DNA of 64,000 nt from Spartinivicinus poritis (GTDB lineage Bacteria; Pseudomonadota; Gammaproteobacteria; Pseudomonadales; Zooshikellaceae), in assembly GCF_028858535.1 (NCBI RefSeq), contig NZ_JAPMOU010000015.1, forward strand, positions 1-64,000, read 5' to 3'. Of the stretch, positions 7,360-17,400 are shown in pieces; the stretch's first letter is position 1; each line of letters begins with the position of its first letter. A model generated the notes under the pieces. It was given only the letters and a program-made list of their open reading frames with translations, was not told the DNA's origin and searched no databases. A program made the position numbers and the translations under genes.

Positions 7360-8184
7360 TTATAGCAACCCAGCATCCTCTAAGTTTATTTCAATCCCCT
7401 TTATATTCGCCTCAGCCACCAATATAGCTAAGTATTGTTGAATAGCCCTTAGTCTCACTTTTGTTTGTAGGTAGCTTTTAATTTTAGTTTCAACTTGCTC
7501 ATAGGAGAGCGGTTGGCCTTCTGCCTTTGCTGTTACCCAAACCACATGATAACCGTAACGTGTTTCAATAGGTCGAGGTGATAGCCCAGGTGCTAGCTTA
7601 AATACTTGGCGTTCAAACTCTGGGGTGGTTTGTCCTTTGCTGATTTGTCCTAAATCACCGCCAGACTCTTTGGATGGACAGGCTGAGTAGGCTAAAGCAA
7701 GTTCATTGAAAAGAGCGGGCTCATTAGTCAGTTCCTTAATTATATTTTCTGCTTGTTGCTTAGCCTCCATTCGTGCGGGGGTATCTTCTGGTGCTGCTGC
7801 TAATAAAATATGCTTAACTGCCATGACAGGAGGGCTGGTAAAGCGCTCTGGGTTAGTAGCATAGATTTGTTTGCACTCTTGTTCTGAAGCAGTGGGGATA
7901 TCTACTTCTTGTTCTAATAATGTGCGTATAGCGGCTTCTTCTTCAGACTCTTCAGTCCTTTGTTCTATGGGCAGTTGCTGTTTTTTTATTTGTTGATTAA
8001 GTAATAGCTTTATTACTAACGCTTGGGTTGCTAAATACACGGCTTCTTCAGGGTTGTCGGCTGGATGGTACTGCACCTCCTGGGCAATGTCCTGTTCTGA
8101 TATTTCTTCTCCATTGACGAAAACAGGATTAATTGTAATCGGAGCTGTTTGGTGTGAAGCATGAGAGCAGGCTGGTTGATTCAT
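7360..8184 (-). CDS. Parvulin-type peptidyl-prolyl isomerase of the nar operon
   Basis: A 274-aa protein with a NifM/SurA-like N-terminal helical part (residues 1-115) and a parvulin domain at about 120-230: VKHILLAAAPEDTP, LFNELALAYSACPSKESGGDLG, TPEFERQVFKLAPG and ETRYGYHVVWV. Parvulins speed cis-trans isomerisation of proline bonds. There is no signal peptide, so it should act in the cytoplasm. PpiC-type genes are often the last gene of narGHJI operons in Pseudomonas-like bacteria, where they are thought to help assemble the reductase. It follows narI in the same direction after a 285-bp gap that holds a palindromic repeat. Confidence 0.85.
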   Translation of the reverse strand: MNQPACSHASHQTAPITINPVFVNGEEISEQDIAQEVQYHPADNPEEAVYLATQALVIKLLLNQQIKKQQLPIEQRTEESEEEAAIRTLLEQEVDIPTASEQECKQIYATNPERFTSPPVMAVKHILLAAAPEDTPARMEAKQQAENIIKELTNEPALFNELALAYSACPSKESGGDLGQISKGQTTPEFERQVFKLAPGLSPRPIETRYGYHVVWVTAKAEGQPLSYEQVETKIKSYLQTKVRLRAIQQYLAILVAEANIKGIEINLEDAGLL

Positions 8185-8250
8185 AATAATGCTAACCTTT
8201 TAAAAACTGAATTATTAATCCTGATTTTTTGGTGCTATGTTTCTCCCTTT

Positions 8251-8410
8251 GAGGCTGTTGCAAAAGCTGGTAAATATGGAGTGATGGGGTGTTCTGGAGC
8301 AGCTGTCGGGAACAGCTAAAGCTCTAAAGGCCATGGATGGCCTTGTAGAGCGGTGGAAGAATACCCTGTTACTTCATATTTATTCACCAATACCCTTTCG
8401 CGACACCCTC
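8251..8410. repeat. Palindromic dispersed repeat, family A, copy 1
   Basis: The outer ends read GAGGCTGTTGCAAAAG (8251-8266) and its diverged inverse around 8395-8410. A second inverted pair lies at 8269-8295 and 8358-8388 (AATATGGAGTGATGGGGTGT against its complement). Inside are two hairpins: AGCTGTCGGGAACAGCT and CTCTAAAGGCCATGGATGGC with its partner. Related copies lie at 15506-15639 and 61485-61653. There is no coding frame. Nested inverted ends are typical of MITE-like non-autonomous elements. It lies between narI and the ppiC-type gene. Confidence 0.65.
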
Positions 8411-8469
8411 CAGAGGGAGAGGGAGCTAAAAATGCTTTTCGCAATCTCCTCTTTCCCAAAAGGGTATGA

Positions 8470-9144
8470 CTATTTTTGCCTGACGACCTGATAACACCTA
8501 CCGATATACCACACGGGTGCACTGATAATATGCACGAGCCGAGTGAACGGGAATAATATAAATAATGTCATTCCCAAAAACACATGCAGCTTATAAATAA
8601 TACTCACTGGTGATATTGAGGCGGCTGCAGCTTCTGGTTGAAGGATAACAATATATTGTGCCCAGTTAGCCAGTAGCACCATCACTGAACCATCCATGTG
8701 CTGAGAAGAAACCAGAATCGAAATTAAGCCTAAAACTAATTGTACCCATAATACAACTAACACCAATAAATCCGATTTACTGGTATTGGCTTTAATTCTA
8801 GGATCAGTTAAGCGGCGGTGAATTAACATGGTTAACCCAACAAAACACAAAATCCCAAAGAAGCCACCAGATACCATGGCTAATAACTGCTTAGCCGGTG
8901 TGGAAATAACATGGTGATAAATTGACTCTGGTGTTAACAAACCAACCACATGACCAAGCAGAATAAAAATAACACCTACATGGAACAGGTTGCTGGCAAG
9001 GCGCATATTTTTCTTGCGTAGCATCTGGCTTGAGCCGGCTTTCCAGGTATATTGGGATAAATCAAAGCGTGCCCAGCAACCTATCAAGCAAATGGCTAAC
9101 GCAACATAGGGATAGATGCCAAATAACAATAAATTGATAGTCAT
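8470..9144 (-). CDS. narI: Respiratory nitrate reductase gamma subunit (cytochrome b)
   Basis: A 224-aa membrane protein with five hydrophobic segments that anchors NarGH at the inner membrane and passes electrons from quinol through two b hemes. The heme ligands are visible: His55 and His65 in the second segment (FHVGVIFILLGH) and the H-x17-H pair in the last (LHVFLG...RLVH), matching the E. coli positions. The start overlaps the narJ stop by 4 nt, so the two are translationally coupled. Length is the family's usual one. It is part of narGHJI, with the promoter upstream of narK1 and possibly in the narK2-narG gap. Confidence 0.95.
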   Translation of the reverse strand: MTINLLLFGIYPYVALAICLIGCWARFDLSQYTWKAGSSQMLRKKNMRLASNLFHVGVIFILLGHVVGLLTPESIYHHVISTPAKQLLAMVSGGFFGILCFVGLTMLIHRRLTDPRIKANTSKSDLLVLVVLWVQLVLGLISILVSSQHMDGSVMVLLANWAQYIVILQPEAAAASISPVSIIYKLHVFLGMTLFILFPFTRLVHIISAPVWYIGRCYQVVRQK

Positions 9145-9878
9145 GATCTTGCTCCCCTATTACTGTTAGTGGTATTGCTAGAAGAGGGATTGGTTACAAA
9201 ATGAATGGGCGTTGGCAGTTCCTCCTTGGCTTTTTTCGGTTTAGTATTAAGGTTGCAACTATTGCCTTCTAAACCAAAGGTTACTTGCTCTTCTTCCCAT
9301 ACTTTATCAATAGCCTCGGGAGTATAATCAGGCTCTTCATTTGCCACTTGTTTTTGCAAGTCGTTTAAATCAACCCTGACATCTGCAAGCTCAAGTAATA
9401 CTTCGAAGCAACGGGAATAAATACTCTCTCGTTGAGCTAAGCGTACTTTTAATACAGCAAGAATAGGTGCAATGTTCACAAGTTGCTGCTGTATGACTGT
9501 TTGATCTTGATGAGTTAAAAATTCAAGAAATAAAGGCAAATAATCGGGTAATTCCCGCACACTGATATGAAAGCCTTGCTCTTTATAAAGCTCCATTAGA
9601 TCGACCATCGCTTGACCTCGATCACGGGATTCACCATGGACATGCTCAAATAATAACAGCGAAACAGCACGGCCCCGGTCAAATAAACCCACATATTCTT
9701 CTTGTCGGTCCATTAAATCCGTGGTGGTTAAGTGATTTAGCACATCGATCAAAACAGCTTTGTTTTTTGGAGCTAATTCCTGATCACGCTCAATGGCTTC
9801 AGCAAGTTCACCACGCCCTTGCTGTAATTCAGTTGAAGGGTAATCAAGCAGTAATGAAATAATCTTTAATATTTTCAT
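9141..9878 (-). CDS. narJ: Nitrate reductase molybdenum cofactor assembly chaperone
   Basis: A 245-aa member of the TorD/NarJ chaperone family. NarJ is not part of the final enzyme; it binds the NarG N-terminus and lets the Mo-bisMGD cofactor and FeS cluster FS0 be inserted before NarGH docks on NarI. The family pattern is seen in LLDYPSTELQ near the start, YVGLFDRGRAVSLLLFEHVHGESRDRGQAM at about residues 62-91 (the signature region), and LPDYLPLFLEFL. The C-terminus is low complexity (Asn/Ser rich). Three bases separate it from the narH stop and it overlaps narI by 4 nt, the usual nar arrangement. Confidence 0.95.
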   Translation of the reverse strand: MKILKIISLLLDYPSTELQQGRGELAEAIERDQELAPKNKAVLIDVLNHLTTTDLMDRQEEYVGLFDRGRAVSLLLFEHVHGESRDRGQAMVDLMELYKEQGFHISVRELPDYLPLFLEFLTHQDQTVIQQQLVNIAPILAVLKVRLAQRESIYSRCFEVLLELADVRVDLNDLQKQVANEEPDYTPEAIDKVWEEEQVTFGLEGNSCNLNTKPKKAKEELPTPIHFVTNPSSSNTTNSNRGARS

Positions 9879-9881
9879 CCG

Positions 9882-11417
9882 TTACCCCTCAATTTTGACA
9901 GTTTGAATGATATTACGCTGATCATTTTGTTTGCCACCAAACAGGTTAACCCCAGAGTTACTTTGGCAGCCGTCACCAAAAGAGAAACCACAGCCAGAAC
10001 GATAACCATAAGTATCTTCTACAGCAGACTCCCGATGGCCAGTTGGGATAACGTAACGATCTTCATAGTTAGCAATTGCCAGATAACGGTACATGTCTTC
10101 TACCTGAGCAACGGTTAAACCGACTTCATCCAGCACGGCTTGATCAACTTGTTGGTCAACAATTTGGCTACGTTTAAATGCCCGCATTGCCAGTAAACGT
10201 TTTAGTGCAAGTAAAACAGGTTTGTCGTCACCCGCAGTCAGCATATTGGATAAGTAACGCACGGGAATTCTCAAGCTCGCGACATCAGGAATAATCCCGC
10301 TCATGCCAATATGTCCAGCTTCTGCTGCATGCTGAATAGGACTTAAGGGTGGAACATACCAGACCATGGGTAATGTACGATATTCAGGGTGTAGTGGTAA
10401 CGCTAGCTTCCAATCAACGGCTAGTTTATAAACAGGTGATTGTTGTGCAGCTTCTAATACAGAATCTTCAATACCATCCTGTTTGGCTTGTTTGATAACG
10501 GCTGGATCAAATGGGTCTAAAAAGATATCCAGCTGTTTTTGGTAAAGGTCTTGCTCTAAAGGTGCACTAGCCGCTTCTTTAATTTTATCGGCATCGTAAA
10601 GTAAAACACCTAAATAACGAATGCGTCCAACGCAGGTTTCAGAACAGACGGTAGGCATGCCTGATTCAATACGAGGGTAGCAGAAAATACATTTTTCTGA
10701 TTTACCGCTTTTCCAATTGAAATAGATTTTTTTATAAGGGCAGCCAGAAATACACATCCGCCAACCACGACACTTGTCTTGGTCTATTAAGACAATGCCA
10801 TCTTCTTCCCGTTTATATATAGCACCAGATGGACAAGATGCGACACAAGCTGGGTTAAGGCAATGTTCGCAGAGACGGGGCAAATACATCATAAAGGTAT
10901 TTTCGTACTGCCCGTATATTTCTTTTTGGATATTATCGAAGTTTTTATCTTTTGAGCGCTTTCTAAACTCAGTCCCTAAAATTTCTTCCCAGTTAGGTCC
11001 CCACTCGATTTTTTCCATGCGTTCACCGCTAATTAAAGACCGGGGGCGAGCAGTGGGTTGATGGTTACCTAATGGAGCTGTATGCAGATGCTGATAGTCA
11101 AAATCAAAAGGCTCGTAATAATCATCAATTTCGGGTAAATCAGGGTTGGCAAAAATATTCGCGAGAATCCGAAATTTACCACCAATTTTTGGCTCAATGG
11201 TACCGTCAGCTTTACGATTCCAGCCACCTTTCCATTTTTCCTGATTTTCCCATTCTTTTGGGTATCCTACACCGGGTTTGGTTTCAACGTTATTAAACCA
11301 AGCGTATTCCATGCCTTCCCGAGAGGTCCAAACATTTTTACAAGTAATAGAGCAGGTATGGCAGCCAATGCATTTATCTAGATTTAATACCATACCAACC
11401 TGTGCGCGTATTTTCAT
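9882..11417 (-). CDS. narH: Respiratory nitrate reductase beta subunit
   Basis: The 511-aa electron-transfer subunit carries one 3Fe-4S and three 4Fe-4S clusters. Cysteine groups are visible: CIGCHTCSITC (residues 16-26), CEHCLNPACVASCPSG, CRGWRMCISGCPY (the Trp in place of a Cys marks the 3Fe-4S cluster), and CIFCYPRIESG...CSETCVG. The protein is cytoplasmic and links NarI hemes to the NarG active site. Sequence and length agree with E. coli NarH throughout. It starts 27 bp after the narG stop with a GGAG site. Confidence 0.97.
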   Translation of the reverse strand: MKIRAQVGMVLNLDKCIGCHTCSITCKNVWTSREGMEYAWFNNVETKPGVGYPKEWENQEKWKGGWNRKADGTIEPKIGGKFRILANIFANPDLPEIDDYYEPFDFDYQHLHTAPLGNHQPTARPRSLISGERMEKIEWGPNWEEILGTEFRKRSKDKNFDNIQKEIYGQYENTFMMYLPRLCEHCLNPACVASCPSGAIYKREEDGIVLIDQDKCRGWRMCISGCPYKKIYFNWKSGKSEKCIFCYPRIESGMPTVCSETCVGRIRYLGVLLYDADKIKEAASAPLEQDLYQKQLDIFLDPFDPAVIKQAKQDGIEDSVLEAAQQSPVYKLAVDWKLALPLHPEYRTLPMVWYVPPLSPIQHAAEAGHIGMSGIIPDVASLRIPVRYLSNMLTAGDDKPVLLALKRLLAMRAFKRSQIVDQQVDQAVLDEVGLTVAQVEDMYRYLAIANYEDRYVIPTGHRESAVEDTYGYRSGCGFSFGDGCQSNSGVNLFGGKQNDQRNIIQTVKIEG

Positions 11418-11444
11418 TTTAGGCTCTCCTCACACATCTTCAGG

Positions 11445-14400
11445 CTATGGTTGTTCAGGTAGTGGTTGTGGTAACTCATGCCCTGTTGGGCCATCCAGCC
11501 AATCGACTTTTGCCATTTTTCTGACCACTACAAACTCATCACGGTTACAACCAACCGTACCGTAATAGTTAAAACCATAGGACTGTTGAGCATAGCCACC
11601 AATCATATGGGTAGGTTTGAGCACAACCCGTGTAACAGAATTATGGTGGCCACCGCGGGTACCTGTGACTTCAGAGCCTGGTACATTAACGATCCGTTCT
11701 TGGGCGTGATACATCATCACCATGCCTTGTTTTACCCGTTGGGAAACAACGGCTCGACAGGCTATGGCACCATTAGCATTAAATACTTCTACCCAATCGT
11801 TATCTTCAATACCTGCCTCTGCTGCGTCTAATTCGCTTAGCCAAATAATCGGGCCGCCACGATTTAGGGTGAGCATAATTAAGTTGTCAGAGTAGGTGCT
11901 GTGAATTCCCCATTTTTGGTGAGGCGTAATCCAATTCAGCACAATTTCTTTATTGCCGTTGGTGTGTTTGCCTTTTACAAAGTCGACAGTTTTGGTACAG
12001 ATGGGTGGCCGATAAGAAACCATTTGCTCGCCAAAGGCTTGCATCCATAAATGGTCTTGGTAAAACTGCTGTCGACCAGTAATAGTTCGCCAGGGAATTA
12101 ATTCATGAACATTGGTATAACCTGCGTTATAGCTCACATGTTCAGACTCTAAGCCAGACCAGGTAGGGGAAGAAATAATTTTCCTTGGCTGAGCCTGTAC
12201 ATCCCTAAAGCGGATTTTTTCCTCGTGTTTGGGTTCAGCTAAATGCTTATGATCACGGCCGGTGGCTTGACCAAGGGCGTCCCAGGCTTTTACCGCCACA
12301 TTACCATTGGTTTCTGGCGCTAAGCTTAAAATAACTTCTGCAGCATCAACTGCTGTATTAATTTGCGGTTGTCCTTTGCTGACACCTTCTTCATTAACGC
12401 TATAATTCAGTTGTCGAAGTAGCTCGACTTCTTCATCGGTATTCCAGCTTATACCTTTACCACCATTACCGGCTTTTTCTAACAAAGGCCCCAGTGAAGT
12501 AAACTTTTTATAGGTATTAGGATAGTCCCGTTCAACCACTACCATGTTAGGCGCAGTTTTACCTGGGATTAAATCGCACTCACCTTTTTTCCAGTCTTTC
12601 ACTTCAAAGGGCTGGGCAAGTTCTCCTGGGGTGTCATGTAACGTTGGTACAGTTACAATATCTTTTTCTACCCCGAGTTCACCTTCAGCCACCTGAGAGA
12701 AGGCTTTCGCAATGCCTTTATAAATATCCCAATCAGAACGTGCCTCCCAGGCTGGGTCGACCGCCTTTGATAAAGGGTGAATAAAGGGGTGCATATCAGA
12801 GGTATTTAAATCATCTTTTTCATACCAAGTTGCTGTGGGGAGTACAATATCGGAGTATAAGGCAGTTGAAGACATGCGAAAGTCTAGGGTAGTCACCAAG
12901 TCTAACTTGCCTTCAGCTCCTTGCTTTTCAAAATCTATTTCTGTGGGAATAATGCCATCACGGGTTGCATTGTCTTCATTTAATACGCCATTTTTTGTAC
13001 CTAATAAATACTTCAGCATATATTCATGGCCTTTACCGGAAGAGCCCAGTAAATTAGAACGCCAGACAAATAGGCAGCGAGGGAAATTATTTGGATTATC
13101 AGGCTGCTCCGCTGCAAAACGAATATTGCCAGATTTTAGTTGTTCCACTAAGTAGTCTTTTGGATCTTTACCCGCTTGTGCAGCTTCTTTAGTTATTTCC
13201 AGTGGGTTTTTATTTAATTGTGGAGCGCTAGGTAACCAGCCCATCCGTTCCGATTTAATATTGTAATCCAACATATGCTCTGGCCATTGGCTGTGGTCAA
13301 CTAATGGAGAAAGCACTTCGTGGATACTGACTTTTTCGTGACGCCATTGCGAACTGTGATTATAGAAAAAAGAAGTGGAGTTCATATGGCGAGGAGGGCG
13401 ACTCCAATCTAAGCCAAAGGCAAGTGGTTGCCAGCCAGTTTGCGGACGTAGTTTTTCCTGCCCCACATAATGGGCCCAACCTCCGCCAGTTTGACCCACA
13501 CAACCACACATAATCAGCATGTTAATCAAACTACGGTAGTTCATGTCCATGTGATACCAGTGGTTCATGGCGGCGCCAACAATGACCATTGAACGGCCTT
13601 TGGTTTTATCTGCGTTATCTGCAAACTCCTTGGCTACTTGAATGACTTTTTCCCGTGAAACACCAGTGATTTTTTCTTGCCAGGCAGGGGTGAAAGGAAT
13701 GTCATCATCATAACTGGCTGCAACATTGTCACCACCCAAACCACGGTCAATACCATAATTGGCAATGGTTAAATCAAATACGGTTGCTACCTTGGCTTTT
13801 TTACCATTAGCCAGTTTAATTTCTTTATAAGGTAATTTACGCGCTAAGACTTCATCATGCTCGCAATAATTCCAATATTCATTACTTTCATCAGCAGCAA
13901 AATGGGGGAAAGCAACATCAACAGTTTTCTTTGGACCATCAATAAGTGAAAGCTGCAGCTTAACCTCTTTTCCTGATTTACCTTCTTTATTTTCTATATT
14001 CCATTTGCCTTGTTCGCCCCAGCGATAGCCAATACTACCCTGTGGAGAAACCAGCTCATTAGTATTTTCGTCGTAGGCAATGGTTTTCCATTCAGGATTA
14101 TTGTCCTGACCTAAGCTGCCAGTTAAATCAGATGCTCTTAAAAAGCGAGTAGGTTTTAACGTTTTGCCTTCGTGCTCTTCCAATAATACCAACATGGGCA
14201 TATCAGAATAACGACGAACATAATCAGTAAAATATTCGCTGGGTTTTTCTAGATGGAACTCTTTTAATATAACATGACCAAAAGCCATGCCTAATGCAGC
14301 ATCAGTCCCTTGCTTGGGGTTTAGCCAGATATCAGTTAATTTGGCTACTTCAGAATAGTCAGGGGTGATGCCAACGGTTTTGGCCCCTTTATAGCGGACT

Positions 14401-15206
14401 TCAGTAAAGAAGTGAGCATCAGGAGTACGGGTTTGTGGAACGTTAGATCCCCAGGCAATAATATAATTAGAGTTATACCAATCAGCAGATTCGGGGACGT
14501 CGGTTTGTTCTCCCCATGTCATTGGTGATGAGGGAGGCAAATCACAATACCAGTCGTAGAAACTCATGCAAACCCCACCAATTAATGATAGGTAACGTGA
14601 GCCTGCTGCATAAGAGACCATCGACATAGCAGGAATAGGGGAGAAGCCAATAATACGATCAGGGCCGTATTTTTTGGCTGTATGGACATTTGCCGCAGCA
14701 ATAATTTCGTTAACCTCATCCCATGATGAACGAACAAAACCACCCATGCCTCGTTTAGTTTTATATTGCTTGGTTTTTTCTGGGTCTGAAACAATAGACT
14801 CCCAGGCTGCAACAGGCGATTGGGTTTTTCTTGCTTCTCGCCATAGTTTTAATAATGGTTTGCGTACTTTGGGGTATTTTAGTCTATTAGCACTGTAAAT
14901 ATACCAACTAAAGCTTGCTCCTCTGGGGCAGCCACGAGGTTCGTGGTTAGGTAAATCGGGGCGAGTTCTTGGGTAATCAGTTTGTTGAGTTTCCCAAGTG
15001 ACCAAACCATCTTTTACATAAATTTTCCAGCTACAGGAGCCTGTACAATTGACGCCGTGAGTTGAGCGAACAATTTTATCGTGTTGCCAGCGACGGCGAT
15101 AACTATTTTCCCAGGCACGGCTTTCATTGGTGGTTTCGCCATGTCCTTCAGAAAATTCACCGATTTTTTTCTTAAAGAACTGTAATCTATCAAGTAAGAG
15201 ACTCAT
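11445..15206 (-). CDS. narG: Respiratory nitrate reductase alpha (catalytic) subunit
   Basis: This 1253-aa molybdoenzyme reduces nitrate to nitrite at a Mo-bisMGD centre on the cytoplasmic side. The N-terminal FS0 cluster ligands are seen as HGVNCTGSCSW followed by the third Cys in EPRGCPRG; the His ligand is diagnostic of NarG. The Mo ligand Asp lies in FYDWYCDLPPSSP (E. coli Asp222 region). The C-terminal cofactor-binding part has the R-x-x-x-G-R-Q and GTRGGHHNSVT motifs. Full length, no frameshift. It is separated from narK2 by 514 bp of repeats, so it may have its own promoter, though no clear FNR site was found there. Confidence 0.98.
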   Translation of the reverse strand: MSLLLDRLQFFKKKIGEFSEGHGETTNESRAWENSYRRRWQHDKIVRSTHGVNCTGSCSWKIYVKDGLVTWETQQTDYPRTRPDLPNHEPRGCPRGASFSWYIYSANRLKYPKVRKPLLKLWREARKTQSPVAAWESIVSDPEKTKQYKTKRGMGGFVRSSWDEVNEIIAAANVHTAKKYGPDRIIGFSPIPAMSMVSYAAGSRYLSLIGGVCMSFYDWYCDLPPSSPMTWGEQTDVPESADWYNSNYIIAWGSNVPQTRTPDAHFFTEVRYKGAKTVGITPDYSEVAKLTDIWLNPKQGTDAALGMAFGHVILKEFHLEKPSEYFTDYVRRYSDMPMLVLLEEHEGKTLKPTRFLRASDLTGSLGQDNNPEWKTIAYDENTNELVSPQGSIGYRWGEQGKWNIENKEGKSGKEVKLQLSLIDGPKKTVDVAFPHFAADESNEYWNYCEHDEVLARKLPYKEIKLANGKKAKVATVFDLTIANYGIDRGLGGDNVAASYDDDIPFTPAWQEKITGVSREKVIQVAKEFADNADKTKGRSMVIVGAAMNHWYHMDMNYRSLINMLIMCGCVGQTGGGWAHYVGQEKLRPQTGWQPLAFGLDWSRPPRHMNSTSFFYNHSSQWRHEKVSIHEVLSPLVDHSQWPEHMLDYNIKSERMGWLPSAPQLNKNPLEITKEAAQAGKDPKDYLVEQLKSGNIRFAAEQPDNPNNFPRCLFVWRSNLLGSSGKGHEYMLKYLLGTKNGVLNEDNATRDGIIPTEIDFEKQGAEGKLDLVTTLDFRMSSTALYSDIVLPTATWYEKDDLNTSDMHPFIHPLSKAVDPAWEARSDWDIYKGIAKAFSQVAEGELGVEKDIVTVPTLHDTPGELAQPFEVKDWKKGECDLIPGKTAPNMVVVERDYPNTYKKFTSLGPLLEKAGNGGKGISWNTDEEVELLRQLNYSVNEEGVSKGQPQINTAVDAAEVILSLAPETNGNVAVKAWDALGQATGRDHKHLAEPKHEEKIRFRDVQAQPRKIISSPTWSGLESEHVSYNAGYTNVHELIPWRTITGRQQFYQDHLWMQAFGEQMVSYRPPICTKTVDFVKGKHTNGNKEIVLNWITPHQKWGIHSTYSDNLIMLTLNRGGPIIWLSELDAAEAGIEDNDWVEVFNANGAIACRAVVSQRVKQGMVMMYHAQERIVNVPGSEVTGTRGGHHNSVTRVVLKPTHMIGGYAQQSYGFNYYGTVGCNRDEFVVVRKMAKVDWLDGPTGHELPQPLPEQP

Positions 15207-15245
15207 TTCATTATCTCCATCATATCCTTCTCGAAAAACTTTTAG

Positions 15246-15320
15246 GCTTTGTTGTCATCACTTGACCACCAAGGATGGTGGGAATGCAGTTTATGCAGGA
15301 GCATTTAACTGCCTTCACCC
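15246..15320 (-). repeat. Dispersed repeat family B, copy 1
   Basis: The reverse complement starts GGGTGAAGGCAGTTAAATGC and includes AACTGCATTCCCACCATCCT followed by TGGTGG. The copy at 37542-37626 has the same blocks: CAGTTAAATGCTCC, AACTGCATTC and ACCATCCTTGGTG. CAGTTAAATGC...GCATAAACTG and CCACCATCCTTGGTGG form two hairpins. Non-coding; function unknown. Confidence 0.6.
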
Positions 15321-15505
15321 TAATCATTTATTTTTATATAAACTCATAGGGCTTCATCGTTTGACTGCCTCCCCTAAAAGCTTTTCGCTTTGGCTATAGT
15401 AAAAATTATTTCTACTATTCAGGCATTCACAGTTATGGTTAACTTCTTGGTCTACTTCTTAGCCACTCTAACTTCAAAGGAACACAGAAAGTTAATTTAG
15501 TGTTT

Positions 15506-15639
15506 GATATGGAATAACAGACTATTCTTCCTCCGCTCTTGAAAGGCTATCCTTAGCCTATCAAGAGCTAAAGCGACATCCATGTCGCAGCTATAGAATA
15601 CCCTGTCACCCTATATCCGTTAATTTTTGCGATATCCTC
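15506..15639. repeat. Palindromic dispersed repeat, family A, copy 2
   Basis: The inverted ends GATATGGAATAACAGACTAT (15506-15525) and the complement of AGAATACCCTGTCACCCTAT (15596-15615) enclose two hairpins, CTCTTGAAAGGCTA...TAGCCTATCAAGAG and GCGACATCCATGTCGC. The right outer end (GCGATATCCTC, 15629-15639) matches the outer repeat of copy 1. The left outer end is not evident. Confidence 0.6.
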
Positions 15640-15720
15640 AGGTGAAGGAATAAGAATACTATTTAATTTATTGACTGCTGTTTTCATATCGTTAACCATA
15701 AATATAATTTATGTACTGTT

Positions 15721-17388
15721 TTATGGATTCTTATGTTCAGCACCTGGTCTTAGGTAAAACCACCAGTTAACCAAAATACATAAGCCATAAAAAGCCGCGA
15801 AACCGTATAACGCATATTCTGGTGTAGTTGCTTTAATTTGCTCACCAAATACTTTTGGAATATAAAATGCACCATAAGCGGCCACTGCAGAAGTCCAACC
15901 TAAAACAGGGCCGGCTTGTTCTTTATTAAATACCATCGCAATAGTTCGGAAGGTGGAGCCATTACCGATACCGGTTGCGGCAAATAACACTAAGAATAGT
16001 AGAAAGAATGGAACAAAGTATTCTTCTGGTGTGGCAGATGCGTAAGCGGCTTTCATATAATAAGCCACTCCTATTGCACTAAGTACCATCACAACAGACA
16101 CAATTTGTGTCACTAAAGCACCACCTACTTTATCTGCAATCCAGCCACCCACTGGGCGAATTAAGGCACCGATAAAAGGTCCCATCCAGGCATACATTAA
16201 TGCTGAAGGGCCATTAGGGTTGACTGTGTCGTGAGTTAACACACCATCTGCACCTGCCACATGGGAATAACCAAAAATCACTTTAATGGCTAATGGAAAG
16301 GCGGCAGAAAAACCAATAAAAGAGCCAAAGGTCATGGTGTAGATAACACTCATTACCCAAGTATGCTGATGGCCAAAAATTTGATACTGGCGGGTTAGAT
16401 TTTGTTTAATGTCTCCTGGAAATAATTTTAATAGAAAGACAGTTGATGCAATAACAATAACCAACACAATTTCTTTTGGTACATTAAAACCAGAGCCATT
16501 AGCACTTTCTGGTAACATTAACCATAAGCCAATAGTAGCAGTAATGAAGCCCACCAATAACATGCAAGTGATAATAGAAAAGGCCTTAACTGGTGAGCCA
16601 ATATCCGGTGATACTTCAGAGGTACGAATATTGTTCATGCCAAACCAACCTGCAAAGGCAAGTGGAATTAGGAATAATAGCCAAACAAACCCAGCGTTTT
16701 GAATCCAGGTTTCGGAGCCTGCTGGTATTTTTCCAATGAGGGTACCTGAGGTGTTTTGTAGGGTCATTGACTCACCACCTAAAGCACCAAAGACGCCAAA
16801 AGTCATCATCAGTGGCACCAGGATTTGCATGGTGGTCACACCAAAATTACCTAAACCGGCATTTAGGCCTAAGGCTAACCCTTGTACTTTTTTAGGGAAA
16901 AAGTAGCTGATATTAGACATGGAAGAGGCGAAGTTACCACCACCAAATCCTGATAATAAAGCTAGCAGTTGAAATACCCAAAGTGGAGTGTCTTTAGACT
17001 GCAATGCTATCCCTGTGCCTAAAGCGGGTAACATTAATAAGGCTGTAGTGAAAAAGATTGTATTGCGCCCACCAGATAAACGGATAAAAAAGCTGGAGGG
17101 GATACGTAATGTGGCGCCGGTTAAACCAGCAATGGCCATTAAAGTAAATAATTCAGATTTTGCAAAGGGAAACCCTAAATTTAGCATTTGTACGGTAATA
17201 ATGCCCCAGTACAACCATACGGCAAAACCACATAATAAACTGGGAATGGAAATCCATAAGTTTCTATTGGCAATTTTTTTGCCGGTAGACTCCCAAAATT
17301 CTGTGTTTTCAACATCCCAGTTAGTAATATCTGCGCTTTTAGACGCGGCAGCTGGGGGAGGATTGGATGTATGAATAGTCTCTGACAT
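15721..17388 (-). CDS. narK2: NarK-type nitrate/nitrite transporter (second narK)
   Basis: A 555-aa major facilitator protein with about 12 membrane segments after a 40-residue polar N-terminus. The nitrate-nitrite porter signature is present as GFGGGNFASSMSNISYFFP, with a second Gly-rich motif in the matching position of the other half. Tandem narK1-narK2 pairs ahead of narG are usual in pseudomonads, where one acts as a nitrate/proton symporter and the other as a nitrate/nitrite antiporter. Which role this copy has is inferred from its longer form and position only. It follows narK1 by 12 bp, so both are on one transcript. Confidence 0.9.
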   Translation of the reverse strand: MSETIHTSNPPPAAASKSADITNWDVENTEFWESTGKKIANRNLWISIPSLLCGFAVWLYWGIITVQMLNLGFPFAKSELFTLMAIAGLTGATLRIPSSFFIRLSGGRNTIFFTTALLMLPALGTGIALQSKDTPLWVFQLLALLSGFGGGNFASSMSNISYFFPKKVQGLALGLNAGLGNFGVTTMQILVPLMMTFGVFGALGGESMTLQNTSGTLIGKIPAGSETWIQNAGFVWLLFLIPLAFAGWFGMNNIRTSEVSPDIGSPVKAFSIITCMLLVGFITATIGLWLMLPESANGSGFNVPKEIVLVIVIASTVFLLKLFPGDIKQNLTRQYQIFGHQHTWVMSVIYTMTFGSFIGFSAAFPLAIKVIFGYSHVAGADGVLTHDTVNPNGPSALMYAWMGPFIGALIRPVGGWIADKVGGALVTQIVSVVMVLSAIGVAYYMKAAYASATPEEYFVPFFLLFLVLFAATGIGNGSTFRTIAMVFNKEQAGPVLGWTSAVAAYGAFYIPKVFGEQIKATTPEYALYGFAAFYGLCILVNWWFYLRPGAEHKNP

Positions 17389-17400
17389 GTCGTGCTCCTA

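Larger units (their letters stand above)
15207..15720. other. narK2-narG gap filled with repeats
   Basis: The 514 bp hold one copy of repeat family B (15246-15320) and one of family A (15506-15639). Between them is AT-rich sequence without a gene. Transcripts from narK must cross these hairpins to reach narG, so the gap could attenuate or process the mRNA. No FNR box or NarL palindrome was seen here. Confidence 0.5.

Noticed and set aside
8316-8522. Open frame on the minus strand downstream of narI
   Set aside because: It runs through the palindromic repeat and overlaps the end of narI; no ribosome site or family pattern.
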